Source of the DNA: Acanthochlamys bracteata
Lineage: Eukaryota > Streptophyta > Magnoliopsida > Pandanales > Velloziaceae
Length of the DNA: 64,000 nucleotides
Reading direction: 5' to 3'
Assembly: GCA_019914995.1 (NCBI GenBank)
Contig: CM034144.1
Coordinates: 816,001-880,000 of the forward strand
The notes under the pieces are model-generated. The model worked only from the letters and a program-made list of their open reading frames with translations, was not told where the DNA came from and made no database searches. The translations under genes were made by a program, and so were the position numbers. Position 1 is the first letter of the stretch. Each line of letters opens with the position of its first letter. This document shows, in pieces, positions 1 to 12,916 of the stretch.

Positions 1-2940
1 TACTCAAAATACATGCAATCAGTTGTTCATATTTACTTGGATGTGATACCACAGAAGCTGGAAATAGACCTGGTAGTTACTCACGGTCAGCTGCCTTGAA
101 AAGTTATGCTGCAATTGTAACATGATAGTTTCTCATTAAGTTTGAAGATTGTACTTTACACAGACCATCAATTTTTTGTAAACTATTCTACCTTCAATTT
201 TAATCTTTATTAGTATGCTGTTGTTATTGCTGTTATTATTTAATTTCAAACTTCTACAGGTGTCTTGCAACAACCTTGACATTAATGGTTCACTATACAT
301 GAAAAATAAAGAATAAATGTCAAAATATTGACCAAACTAAAAAAAAAAAGATTGCAGCAACTAATCTTAAGGATTTTATTTTACCGTAAATAATTTGGAA
401 AAATTTTAAAAAATAAATGATTTCAAAGTCAATTTGTAAGAGTCTAAAAATGAATATAGAAACAATTCGATAATAACTTTTTGATAAAACTATTCATTGT
501 AAAGTAGGTCGTTTGAGATAGTTTTTTATTTACTTTTTATTACAATTTTTGTTTCATATTTTTTAATAAATATTCTATATATTTTACAAATTTTAAAAAT
601 TTTAAAAAATATATAATACTTTATATCGCAAATTCTATTATTACTTATTATAATTATTTTTAAATAACTTTTTAAAAAAAATTAAAATATTTTTTATTAA
701 AAAAAATCCGTAAACAAGCCCGTAAGTTGTCATGAACTCAAAAACTCGCTTTGTTAACAACTTTAATGTGACAATTATTTGTATCACTTGTTTTGAAATT
801 CTGTCGATTGACGTCACTCAAAAAAATAAACTTTTGTTCCCCTTCATCAAAAATTAAAATTATTCTCGCCTTCCAACGTGCGCCAACTTAAAAAGTCGTT
901 ATCTAATAATTAAAATCCAAATTAGAGGAAAAAAAATACCGAAACGGCGACGTTCGTTAATAGCTGTCGGTGGATACACGAAAATGAATATCCTAAAAAA
1001 TTTTAATTTTAAAATTTTCATGAAATTTATTTATAAAAAAATATATTTTAATTTAAATTTTTATAATCTTTTTAAAATACTCTAAAACATTAAAAAAATA
1101 TAAAAGCTTTTAATTAATACCATTATAATGTGTTAATAGTCACAGTCTCGGCTTTATAATAATTTTTCTAAACTAGATATCGTACTGATTTCTCTGCTGA
1201 GAGAAAACACGCGATGAAGAATTTGCATGTCCTCATAATTCTTTTTTTAACATTTACGATAAACTAAAAATTATTTTATATTTTAAATTAAACGGTCAAA
1301 CAAAAACGTTTTTTGTTGTGGGTCCCAGTACATGCTCGTGCCTCGAAACCTGGCCCACGAACAGGTGTTTAGACCAAGAGTGGGGCCTACCTTCCAGGTG
1401 CTCTTCTCTGTGGAACTGACACGTAAACTGTCGGTGGTTACTGGTCTTGACTTTGGTTAACTGTGCATAGCTGTAAACAATCAATTTCACTAAATCATTT
1501 AAAAATTTTATAACTTAATAAATAATTATTTATCTACATTCTTATTTAGTTACATTCAGCTGAGTTAACATCTTAACAAACAAATAAATAAACTGTTAGT
1601 TTAATGGATTAAATCTTTTTGCTATTATTTATATATCATTGTCAACTACAAAATGTTTGTTCATAACAAGCGTAAAACAAAGACGCGTCTTATTTGTTCG
1701 AAATTGATATTTTGATAAATAAATTTAAATAAAAAACTATATTTAAAGTTGTTTTGCATTTATTTATTTTATTATTTCATTGTAGCTTTTTATTTTTCAA
1801 TAATTATTTATTTTGGAAGTCGTTTGGCAAAAATTCTTCAATTTATTTTATTATTTTATGTTATTTTTATTTTTAAAATCATCTATAATATTTTTTAAAA
1901 TAGAAAATATTTAATTATACGTCAAAATATTCTTATATTTATAACATTTATTATATTTTTAAAATAAAAATAAAAATTTGTTTGAAGGAAAACACTATAA
2001 TGGAAGTCATGAGACACCCATGTCTTTGTGCAATATTTTTTCAAGATACCCATTCACTTTAATTGTCTGTGGCACTCAAATGCTCAAAGGACAACTACGA
2101 TAGATATTTATAATATCTAAAGTAATTATAAAATAAATTTTTTAAAACGAAAATATCTTTATTTTATTATAAAAATGAATTTTATTATAAAAATAAAATC
2201 TTACAATATCAATTTTTCTTTAATATATATATGGCTTATTAGTTATTCTCTTTAACATAGAAGATACATGTTAATTAGTTGAATTGTCTATATCATAACT
2301 TCTAACAAAACTTAATTTTGTCGAATGATTATAAATAATCGTTGTACTTCTTTTTTTCTCTAGTGAAAACTATATCTTATCTTCAGGATAAAAGCTTACC
2401 GTACTAATAAAATATTTGATGCAGAATTGAAATTACATATAGGGTAAGGAATACTTGTGAAATCCTAAATTTAAACTTTTTCTGTTCTTTTTCATCATAA
2501 TTTTACATAAATTATTCTACTTGTAAAATTTGAACTTAAAAATTTTTTTAAATAGTTTTTTGCTCACACATGTAAAATGTCAGATGACATGTGGTGAGTT
2601 TTTGTTTTAATTTTCCATTAATGGAAGCTGCAGATAAAAGATTATCTACACTAGTTGTTTTCTTGAAAGAAACTGAAGTAAAGAAAAAGAAAAGAGAAAG
2701 AGAAATAAAATTGTTTCGATGATGATTTGGATATGCCTTACTTCTACATATTACTCCAAACAACTCATCAGTCAAAGTGGTTTTTGATTTTGATTGATTA
2801 AACTTTTGAGTATTATGTTTGTTTATAAGAAAAAGAATAAGAAAAAGATTCAGTTGTTATCTCAGGTAATATTAATGATGCCTTCAACATTCAACTTTCT
2901 TCATTTTTTTTTTTTCTGATAAAAATTTGTTTGGGAAGCA
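1..2940. other. AT-rich intergenic region
   Basis: No gene is supported here. The sequence is dominated by A/T runs with short open frames only. One GC-richer patch at about 1310-1460 stands out and contains a 64-codon minus-strand frame (1296-1490), but it matches no family I know and has no splice context. The last few hundred bases, from about 2800, become pyrimidine-rich and may belong to the upstream region of the CSLC gene that follows. Confidence 0.6.
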
Positions 2941-4056
2941 GCTGGAAGACGACTGATGAGAGCACTACTGCTACCTTTCTCTTTCATGGATCCAGAGCGC
3001 CATCAGGTTAGCAGCAAAATTTACTACACTTTTTTTTTTAACTCTCTTTTAAAGTTCTCATATTCCTACCTGAGAAGGTTTTCTCTTATTAGAGTTCTTC
3101 TTCTTCTTTTTTTTTCTAATTTGTTGCCAGTTTATTTCAACTGAGGTAAAATCTTGCTCACACTTGCTGATTTTTCGTACATTTTCCCTTTAAAAGTTCA
3201 AAGTTCGAAGTTCTTTTAACCCAAAGACTTCTTTTTTAAGTAGTAGTTGTTTTTATTCCCTATTTGTTTCAAATGATATGAAATTTGTTACTCACATTTG
3301 TTGTGAAATCTTTCTTTCCAAAAAATTAATTTTATCTTTTGGGTTTAATTTTGTGCTGATTTACTTCAGCTGAGGTAAACACAAAAGACTGGTTCTCACA
3401 TTTCTTGAGGGATTTTGGATTTTGTTTGTTTTTCCTAGATTTTTGGACACTGTTGTTTTTTTTTTTTTTGTGTTGTCGTTATTAGTAGTTTTCATTCTTC
3501 TCTTTTAACGCTTGTTAATCATGGGAAGAAGAAAAAAGGAACAATGCCATCCAACCAATGCTAATATCCGGAAGAAAAGTTCAAAAAACAGGAGAGTGCC
3601 ATGAATTTGTTTCTTAAGAACACCATTGAATAATGCCCACATGGTTGTGGAGCATTACAAGTGATTCCTTCCCTACCAAAACACCACCACCACCTCAATA
3701 CTGTCTTCTGCAGAGCTCTAATGAAAAGGAATTTAGTTTAGAGAGCAAACAAACCCTAACACCAGATCTTGCCTTCTCACCTTCCATATCATTTTCTTGC
3801 ATTGGGGGACTTTATTCTGGCCAAAACAAAGTGTGCCTTTTTCTTTTTTTTTTCCCTAGTACAAAAGATCTCATTTTTTATGTTGAGTCTTCTGCGTCGG
3901 TAGCTGTTTTGTTAAGATTTTTTTGCTCAGAAAATTTTCATTCATTTTGATGTTGGTGATTGGAGCAAAGTTTTGATTTTTGAGATCTGGGATTGTGAAG
4001 GTTTTAGAAGTAGGAGCATTATAAGGAAGTAGTGGTGGCTTTCGAGGCTGTCGGCA
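2941..4056 (+). promoter_or_regulatory. Pyrimidine-rich promoter/leader region of CSLC5-like gene
   Basis: About 1.1 kb upstream of the CSLC start codon is rich in T and CT runs, as plant promoters and 5' leaders often are. A purine-rich coding-like piece ends with a possible splice donor at about 3006 (CAG followed by GTTAGC), so a spliced 5' leader is possible. A 105-codon open frame at 3633-3950 ends 106 bases before the main ATG; if transcribed it would be an upstream ORF, but its composition looks like chance. The transcription start cannot be fixed from the sequence alone. Confidence 0.35.
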
Positions 4057-6707
4057 ATGGCATCGAGTTTGAATTTTTCAGAATGGTGGTCAAAGGAGCC
4101 AAGAAGGGGCAGTTCGGTTGTAGTCACAATGGAGAATCCCAATTACTCAGTTGTGGAGATCGACGGTCCAGACGCAGAGGCCTTCCTGCCGGCTGATAAA
4201 GCCAGAGGCAAAAATGCTAAGCAATTTACTTGGGTTTTGTTCCTCAAGGCTCACCGTGCGGCCGGCTGTCTTGCTCGGGTGGCAGCCGCAGTATGGACTC
4301 TACTCGGAGCAATCAAGAAGCGTTTGATTTTCCAGCAGGGTGTTTCTTTGGAGACAGAAAAGCCCGGAAAGGGCCGGCTTCTCTTCAAATTTATCAGAGC
4401 GTTTTTGGTTTTGTCACTAGTAGTCCTTGTTCTCGAGATCATTGCTTACCACAAAGGATGGCATTTTCAAAGGCATAATCTATGGTTGCCAGAATCGCTT
4501 TACATGGCAGAAACATTACATATTCCTGAGACAACAGAGATCAAGAGTTGGATTCATGCAGCGTACATCTCGTGGCTTAGCTTCAGGGCAAACTATATTG
4601 CCTATCCTATTCAGTTCTTGTCCAACTTCTGTATTGTCCTTTTTGTCATTCAATCTATAGATCGGATCATCTTGTGCCTCGGCTGCCTTTGGATCAAACT
4701 CAAGAATATCAGGCCTCAAATTGAGGAAGAAACATCCAAACCTGATGATGTTGAAGACTCTGGGTATCAATACCCAATGGTTCTTGTTCAGATTCCTATG
4801 TGCAACGAGAGAGAGGTAAGGATGCATTGAAGCTTTTGAGTAACTTGTCTTCTGTTTCTGTTGTTTGCTCTAGGCTGAAGAATAAATTAACAGATTGAAA
4901 CAATACGATAAGTGTTTGATTTCTACATGGCATCTTCTTTACTAGTCACTTGTGTTTTGTTGCTTAATACGTCTTCTTCAACTTAAATCAAATTGACAGA
5001 TACCTGCATGCCTTGTTTGTAGGATTTCAAGCTTTTTGCTACTTTCAATTTTCTTCTTAAATTTAACATCTTAATAAGCATTAAAAGTGTTTTACAGGTA
5101 TATGAGCAATCCATTTCTGCTGCCTGCCAATTGGACTGGCCGAGAGATAGGCTGCTAATTCAAGTTCTTGATGACTCTAGTGATGAAGCCATCCAACTCT
5201 TGATCAAAGCGGAGGTTTCTGAGTGGAGCCAACGGGGAATCAATATCATCTACCGGCATCGATTGATGAGGACAGGATACAAGGCAGGCAATCTGAAGTC
5301 AGCCATGAGCTGTGACTATGTTAAGAACTACGAGTTTGTTGCTATATTTGATGCTGACTTCCAACCCAACCCCGATTTCCTGAAGTTAACAATTCCCCAT
5401 TTTAGGGTAACAGAAATTTATACATGCCAGGATAATTGAAATTTCACTGCTTCTTCTATCAGTCACTTATGCATCTGTTTCGCATAAAATACAGGGAAAT
5501 CCTGATCTTGGGTTAGTTCAAGCACGGTGGAGCTTTGTGAACAAGGATGAGAACCTTCTAACTCGTCTTCAGAACGTCAATCTTTGTTTCCACTTCGAAG
5601 TGGAGCAGCAAGTGAATGGTATTTTCTTGAATTTCTTTGGATTCAATGGGACTGCAGGAATTTGGAGAATTAAAGCATTGGAGGATTCTGGAGGCTGGCT
5701 TGAGAGGACAACCGTTGAGGATATGGATATTGCTGTCCGGGCTCATCTCAATGGTTGGAAATTCATCTTCCTCAATGATGTCAAGGTACTTAAGCTTCTT
5801 AACAAAGATGAGTTTGGATTCAGAGAATTCTTCTAAGACATTTCATCATTTTTTGTAGGCACTATGCGAACTCCCAGAGTCGTATGAAGCTTATAGGAAG
5901 CAACAGCACAGATGGCATTCCGGTCCAATGCATCTATTCCGTTTATGCCTCCCAGATATACTCACTGCAAAGGTTTGCATTTTCATTGAATTTAATTAGA
6001 CATGAAGCTTCGCATTATGGTTTGGAGTTTCTAATTATTCAAGGTTTCCTTCATTGCAGATATCCGTATGGAAGAAGACCAACCTAATATTTTTATTCTT
6101 CCTACTCAGAAAACTGATTCTTCCATTCTACTCTTTCACGCTATTCTGCATCATCCTACCTCTAACTATGTTTGTTCCAGAGGCTGAGCTACCAGTTTGG
6201 GTCATTTGCTATCTGCCAGTTTTTCTGTCTATCCTCAATATTCTTCCAGCACCAAGATCATTTCCGTTTATTGTACCTTACCTGCTCTTTGAGAACACCA
6301 TGTCTGTAACCAAATTCAATGCCATGGTCTCTGGTTTATTCAAACTCGGAAGTTCATATGAATGGGTTGTGACCAAAAAAGCAGGCAGGTCTTCAGAATC
6401 AGATCTTTTAGCTACAGGAGAAAGGGAATCGAAGCCTTTAAGCCACCACCCTCAACTTCTTCGGGGGTCATCTGATAGTGAACTCATCGAGTTGAACAAA
6501 TTGAAAGAACAACAGAAACCAATATCTGCACCAGTTAAGAAGGCAAATAAAATCTACAAGAAAGAACTCGTGCTCGCACTTTTGCTGCTTGTTGCTGCAG
6601 CTAGGAGTCTATTATCAGCTCAGGGGATTCATTTCTATTTCCTTCTGTTCCAAGGGATGTCATTCCTTGTTGTCGGTCTAGACCTGATTGGCGAGCAGAT
6701 GACATGA
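4057..6707 (+). CDS. CSLC5: Cellulose synthase-like C protein (xyloglucan beta-1,4-glucan synthase), CSLC5-like
   Basis: Golgi membrane GT2 glycosyltransferase that makes the beta-1,4-glucan backbone of xyloglucan from UDP-glucose. Five coding exons: 4057-4815, 5098-5406, 5495-5785, 5859-5972, 6060-6707, all GT/AG, giving 706 aa, close to the usual 690-700 aa. Visible features: a hydrophobic segment near residues 112-131, a second near 188-212, then the catalytic loop with DD at 278-279, DAD at 338-340, ED at 431-432 and QQHRW at 468-472, and a cluster of membrane helices to the end. The start was chosen because the segment [11 protein letters not shown] fits the family; a second in-frame ATG (MENPNYS) lies 24 codons later. 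The N-terminus, the Ser-Ser-Glu-Ser-Asp linker and the C-terminal GEQMT resemble Arabidopsis CSLC5/CSLC8 more than CSLC12 or CSLC6. Family sure; exact orthology inferred. Confidence 0.95.
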
Positions 6708-8032
6708 TCAGTTGTCAAGAAATCAAGGGGAGAATCACGGTACCTATTGTTTTGCTTTACCCAGTTCACAAACTATGATACAAAGAGAAGAGTCTGTACC
6801 AGATTTCGGGAAACATATCAAGTTGGTTCAAGTACAAGATTTCTTATCGGATTCTGGTTCATCGATCGATCACCACAAACACAAGTAAGATGATTCTGCA
6901 AAGCTCTGCAAGGCTGCTCTCCTTCAAACAGTGACAGTGATTCATTAAAAATCATGGTTAGACTCGGAACCCAGAAGCTTTCAGAAGCTAAAAGCTATAT
7001 ATATACAGAGAGCTATGAAGAGTTTGAAAGAATTCATAAACATTTTATACTGTAATGTAAATAGTTCGAAAGAATTGTGTACATTCGAATTCGATTTCGT
7101 TTATTTGTTCTAAAACTATATCGATTTCCTCGGTTCTTTTCCATTCAAAATTTAAACTTTCTGCAAAGTGTGTATCAGCAGTGGCATCGGCAATGAAGAA
7201 GAAATGGATAAGTTATTATTGTTTGTTGATTCCTTGCCAACTTATTTGCTTTTCTAATTTTGAATCGAACCCGATAGATCTTAGCTCAGCTGAGCTTAAC
7301 AGTTCATAGTTTATAATAATTTTATATTAGCTGAGCGTTAAAATGTATATGTATTTATAAATAAAAAATATTAATTTTATGTGATTGAAAAATCATTTTA
7401 TTTTAACAATCTGATTTTATATTTTTAAAATTAAAAATAAAATTTAAATTAAATAGTGAATGAAATGGAAAGTTTGCCAACCAATCCTATAAATGACAGA
7501 AGGGAGGAAGCCATGGAATAGTAAGGTGATATTTGGAACTACTTATTTAGAAGAAGCTTTTTTTAAAAAAAATGTTTTAAAAATTTTTTAAAAATAAGTT
7601 TTATTTTTTTTTAATTTAAAAAAATAATAAAAAATAATTTATAAAAAATTATGATATAAAAATTTTCTTTTCTATTAAAATTTCTTATAGAATTTTGTAA
7701 AAAAATTTATTAAAAATTTGAAATAAAAAATTGGGATAGAAAAGTTTCCCCAAACATAACCTAAGTAGGGTCCAAATACCAGACAATGCCATGCATGTAT
7801 TGTGATAATTAAGGGTGACAGGATTTTATTTTCGCCAAATAATTAATTTCTGTTCAATTTATACTTACTTTTGAAAATTATTTACATCAATTTATTTTAA
7901 TAATTCATTATTTATTTATTTTATACGAGATCTATTTTTCAAAAAACTCGCCGTCGTTTAATGAAAGAGAAAGTGATCTAATTATACGGCATATTGTATT
8001 GATTTTAATTGCACGAAAATTTAATTTTTTCT
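6708..8032. other. CSLC 3' UTR and intergenic region with AT-rich repeat
   Basis: The first 400 bases after the CSLC stop are probably 3' UTR. From about 7320 the sequence becomes AT-rich and contains one copy of the short repeat family described at 7527-7765. No gene is visible. Confidence 0.5.
7527..7765. repeat. AT-rich short interspersed element (family C copy)
   Basis: An A/T-only core of alternating T and A runs is bounded by a TTTGGA-type left end and a right end reading CCCCAAAC. Its inverted ends (GTTTGG with an AAGT/CTTAT block) and its core recur at least seven more times in this window, which supports a non-autonomous MITE-like family. Boundaries are approximate. Confidence 0.45.
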
Positions 8033-8300
8033 GAAGGCCCAGAGTTTGATAGAATAATTGTTAGGCAATACAAGGCCCATTTCTGTTCTAATAAGAAGTC
8101 TCGGAAAAAGTATAGGTCCAACTTTTACTTAAAGGCCCAAAAAGCCTGTTCATATAATTTTCACATTACCCCAAGCTTTACTATATTTGTAAGGAAAACC
8201 CTCAACCTCATATCCACACACACCGCGGGAGAGAAGCTCCACAAAACCAACAGAAAAAATTCCAACGGAAATCTTTTGCCATAGAAGTTCGCCGGCGACG
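8033..8300 (+). promoter_or_regulatory. SCY2 promoter/leader with three GGCCCA (site II-like) motifs
   Basis: GGCCCA occurs at 8036-8041, 8074-8079 and 8134-8139, less than 270 bases upstream of the SCY2 ATG. Such motifs (TGGGCC/GGCCCA, bound by TCP factors) cluster in promoters of plant genes for organelle biogenesis and translation. The stretch from about 8195 (ACCCTCAACC) to the ATG is probably the 5' UTR. The motif positions are seen directly; the role is inference. Confidence 0.5.
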
Positions 8301-11300
8301 ATGTTATCGGTGAGACAGCTTTCTACATCTCTGGAGTTGACATTCTCTTCTATACCACGTCAGCAGAAGCAGAGGAAACACTCGAGCTCTGTTGCCAGTA
8401 GCTGCTTGCTCTTTTCTCCAAAGACTCGTAATAGGTAGGTAGATGTTTTTTTCTTGTTTATTATTGTGGATTTTTTTTGAATTGTTATGTTTTGTTCATG
8501 CTCTGGTTACATAGTTGAAACCTTTCTTGCTTTTGAGCCTGAAAGTAGTCGTTTTTTCTTCTACTGTCCTCATCTTTTGTTTTTCTTTCATGTCAGATGT
8601 TATCTTTTAATTCGTTTGATGCATTTATTTGAAGTGTTTTCTTAATCTTCTCCTGTTTTCCTTTTATAAATTGGAATCTTTGTTGATTTTGGAGTGAGAA
8701 GCTAGTGACCTTTTAGGTAATTAACATTACATTGACTTCTAATGGCATACATTTTTCGTAATATTGTTTCAATTGTAACATAGAAGGTCCCCACATAGTT
8801 GGATCCGCATGGGATGGAACAATTTTCTGTTTTTGTTCCAAGTACTGTAGTTAATTTCCCATTTGTTTTAGTTGTTAATAATGGCATGCATTCGTTGATT
8901 GATAAGAGTACTGGGCAGATGTAATATCCAAATGAAAGTCTCCACCTTTGATCCCCTGGGTTTAGAGACAGAATCATCTTCTGGTTTTACTCCTGCTTGG
9001 GCAAAAGTCTCTGAGTTCGTTTTACAGAAGCTCGAAAGCACTTCAAGTACAAGGAAAGAAAAATCTTCTTCAAACAAAGGAGTAGCAGGTTTGCTTGCTG
9101 CTACTTGTTGGTACCATTTAAGTTTCCAATGGTTGAGATATATCTTTCTCAATGTTTTAGTTAAGACAACTACCAACGTTTCGCACATGTTAAGTGTTAC
9201 ATAATGTGCTTTGGGGTTCTTAATATTAGCCCCTTCACCACAATAATAATAGCATGCTCGATGAGTTGTACCTTCGGCTGAAGACATCCACGTGTGTTGG
9301 CAAAGTTGCTGGCAACATCATGGTAGTTTTTCCCACTCTCTTCATTATTTTCCCCAGAAGCCTCAAGCGCCTTCTTGGGCCAATGAGTGTCCTGAATGTA
9401 GAGGAGAATGCATGAATTGTTAAATGTCCACATTACGCACTTTACCATATGGCGAACCCTCGTCTACTAATCAACAAAGTTGCTTTGGTATCTGCTTACT
9501 AAAGAGGAAAAACACAGTTGCAACTGCATAACAAAAATTAATCTTCAACAGAAAAGGAAAACTTCAGAAAAGAAAAAAAATGAAAGAAATATATATGACA
9601 AGAATCCTCATTTTTAATTTAATTGAAGTTTGAGAGGAATATTGTCCTTTATTGCACTCACTAGTTAAATCCACTTCATCCTACTTCTTTTCTTAGAATC
9701 TGAGATTATCCTTCATACATTACTTTGAATGCTTTTTTTTTTTTTTTTTTTTTTTTTTTTTGGAGAATCATACATTATTTAGAAGTTAAGCAGATCAATT
9801 TGTGAAACATACTTAAGAGATGGCTTTCATTTTGCTCATATGCAGCTGCAATTGAGGATAGCTCCATTGACATTGGTGACTTTTTCAAAGGCCCTTTACC
9901 TGGGAAATTCCTTAAGCTCTTAGGGTACTTAGCACTATCAAGGCTTGGTATATATATACCACTAGGTGGAGTTAATCGAGAGGCATTTGTCGGAAATCTA
10001 GATCAGAATAGCCTCTTGAGCACTTTGGATTCATTTTCTGGTGGTGGCATTGGCCGCCTAGGAATTTGCTCCCTTGGTATTGTTCCTTTCATCAATGCCC
10101 AAATTGTATTCCAGTTGCTTACTCAAATTTATCCCAAGTTGCAAGACCTTCAGAAGAGAGAGGGGGAAGCGGGCAGGAAGAAGATCCTCCAATACACTCG
10201 CTATGCTTCAGTTGGCTTTGCTGTAGTGCAGGTGAGAAACTTAGTCCCAATTGCATGAGGTATCATCTTCCTGTTATATGGCTGATTTCGTTACTTATCT
10301 AATTATCTTAGACTGCAAATTAATGCATGCTTCCTTTCTCTAGTCCATCATAAAAGAAATCTTCTATGAGCCTGTAATGCTTCCTTTAGCTTCAATTCTT
10401 ATCTAGTCTGATGACTACAAGAGGATCCATCTTCTTACCAGCAGTTTATATTTGTAAGTGGTGAATTTTTTGCCATATTTGGAACATGCTGTTAGGTTGT
10501 GTTTTCTAATGACTAAATATTGTCTTCAGTGACGTAATTGTAGTCGTGTAACTGGATAGCTTATAGTTACTCTGTCTTATTGCAAGGCTATTGGTCAAGT
10601 GCTCTACCTGCGTCCCTATGTGAATGACTTCAGCACTGAGTGGGTATTATCTTCAGTTACGTTGTTAACTCTTGGATCAGTTTTTACCACATATATTGGG
10701 GAAAGGATATCAGACCTGAAACTTGGAAATGGAACTTCGCTGTTGATATTCACTAGCATTATCTCATACTTGCCTGCATCATTTGGAAGGACAGCCTCAC
10801 AGGCTTTTCAGGATGGCAACTACCTTGGACTTGCTACTATTGTTCTGTCATTTCTCCTCTTAGTTCTCGGAATTGTTTACGTCCAGGTAACATGTCTTTC
10901 AGATGCCGTCCTATTTATTTATATGATACTTGTACACATCAGCTATGTAACTTTAATTTCACAAAGAAAACAGGAGGCTGAAAGGAAGATTCCGCTTAAC
11001 TATGCTTCAAGATACAGCAGTAGGAGTGGAGGTCTTCAAAAGTCTGCATATCTTCCTTTCAAGGTGTGTTGTTTGAAATTAATGCTCCTTGGACTCATAC
11101 TATTGGCTAATGATTTTGTTTATCCATCTAAAATTTCTGATTTTACGTTCATATCTGTTGAATTGATTTTTTCTGTTTTGGTACTAGGTCAATAGTTCTG
11201 GGGTGATGCCTATTATCTTTTCATCATCTTCCTTAGCTTTACCTGGTACTTTGGCACGATTCACTGGTCTGGCTGCTCTTAAAAAGGCTGCACTTGCTTT

Positions 11301-12916
11301 AAATCCTGGAGGTAATGCTATAGTCTAGAGTTTTGTGAAATTTTAACTTTTTAAGCATCTCCTTTTAGACTGACATGGTTTCCTCAATACTGTTATCTTC
11401 TGAACTTTTGGGACGCAATCTAGAAGAGAAATGTGTGTCCACCTATAACCCTAAGATCATAGAGAGTACCCAGCACTGTTAAAGTAACTAGAGCTCATTT
11501 TATGTATTGACTTGGTGGGGTAGCTGGATTTTCTATTCTATGCGGCAATAAGCAAAGAGAAATAAAAGCAAGTATAATTTACATTGGTAGACGCCAAACT
11601 TGCAAAGCGCTGTTTTTACTTATACATGCCAAAAATGTTTAAATTCTGTATTCTTGTACAATATAATCTGAAGACTCTAGCAGCAAGTAGAAATTGATTC
11701 TTCTCTTTATACTATAACTTAGTAATATGTGCATGACGTTTTAACTTTTAACAATACTGTTAAACCAACATAATTATCTATCTATACACTATGCTATTGC
11801 TGATTCTTCTCTTTATACTATAACTTAGTAATATGTGCATGACGTTTTAACTTTTAACAATACTGTTAAACCAACATAATTATCTATCTATACACTATGC
11901 TATTGCTGATTATACTTTCAACCACTCTCCTATTGTTGACCGGGCAACTACAAAAGTATGATGACCAGTTTACTCCAATTGTTATGATAGCTCGAAGAAT
12001 GTGGATTGCCCAAAACATCACTATTTGTGTACTCACTGTATTGCAGTAAGCACACTCGTTTAGTTCCTGCATCAAAATGTTTTACATAGAAAATTATTTT
12101 AGTATCTTATATGTTGTCTAAGGAATCTGTCTATATGATCTATGGCACAGCTGATGTCCTTTCTCTCGACGCTCTTTTTACTAGTGCCGACTCAGTTTGC
12201 TGCTGGCAAGTGCATTTGCTGAATGTAACTAGTAGTAGTTCTGAAGTGCTAACTCAATTCTTTGTAGGCTCATTGTATCTTCCCACGAACATACTGCTGA
12301 TAGCTTTTTTCAACTACTATTACACTTTTCTCCAATTGGACCCTGATGATTTAAGTGAACAATTGAAGCGGCAAGGTGCTTCAATTCCACTTGTACGGCC
12401 CGGAAAAAGCACAGCTTTTTTCATTAAAACAGTAAGTTTCCACTCCTTTATTTATGTAACTGCACTTAGTACTCCTAAATGATTCTTCATGTGTCAAGCC
12501 CTTACATATTAGAACTCTCTGCACAGGATGTAGGCATCAGTGAATATAGAGAACAGGAGTACTGTTTTCTGAGCTTTAAAGAGTTTAAGCCTATGCATGT
12601 CTGTTTAAATGCTTAATAAATAATAAACTATTATACTATATAGACATACGAGTATCAATAGGGCTACTATTTGTCAAACTCTCAGGTTCTTAGCCGGATA
12701 TCAGTTCTCGGCTCTGCTTTTCTTGGTATTCTAGCTGCTGGTCCAGCTGTTGTAGAGCAAATCACTCACCTGACAGCATTCCGGGGTTTTGCGGGAACAT
12801 CTGTTCTCATTTTAGTTGGATGTGCTACTGATACAGCAAGGAAAGTCCAAGCAGAGATAATATCACAGAAGTACAAGAACATAGAGTACTACGACTTGGA
12901 CAGATATGGTCAGTAA
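8301..12916 (+). CDS. SCY2: SecY-type preprotein translocase subunit SCY2, plastid Sec2 system
   Basis: Plastid-targeted SecY2, the channel of the second thylakoid-type Sec machinery placed in the chloroplast envelope, where it integrates inner-membrane proteins. Exons: 8301-8434, 8919-9088, 9846-10231, 10587-10886, 10974-11063, 11188-11311, 12268-12431, 12686-12916; all join in frame to 532 aa, near the family length. The first exon reads MLSVRQLSTSL and is rich in Ser, Arg and Lys without acidic residues, as a transit peptide should be. Later exons give the hydrophobic helices, the conserved RLGIYIPL start of the SecY core, the YASVGFAVVQ helix, the NSSGVMPIIF loop and the cytosolic AGPAVVEQITHLT segment. 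The last exon ends YDLDRYGQ. Intron 6 holds a 106-bp tandem duplication. The divergence from plastid SCY1 and the matching C-terminal half support SCY2. The upstream site II motifs suit an organelle-biogenesis gene. Confidence 0.94.
9733..9761. repeat. 29-nt poly-T tract in SCY2 intron 2
   Basis: An uninterrupted T tract lies about 85 bases upstream of the exon 3 acceptor. It is a likely length-variable mononucleotide repeat. Confidence 0.9.
11695..11906. repeat. Perfect 106-bp tandem duplication in SCY2 intron 6
   Basis: Copy 1 spans 11695-11800 and copy 2 spans 11801-11906; I compared them base by base and found no difference. Each copy starts TGATTCTTCTC and ends ATGCTATTGC. The lack of divergence points to a recent event (or an assembly artefact). 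It lies wholly inside the intron and does not change the protein. Confidence 0.97.

Noticed and set aside
8301-12916. SCY2 as a recent organelle-to-nucleus insertion
   Set aside because: Eight spliced exons and a transit peptide show an established nuclear gene.
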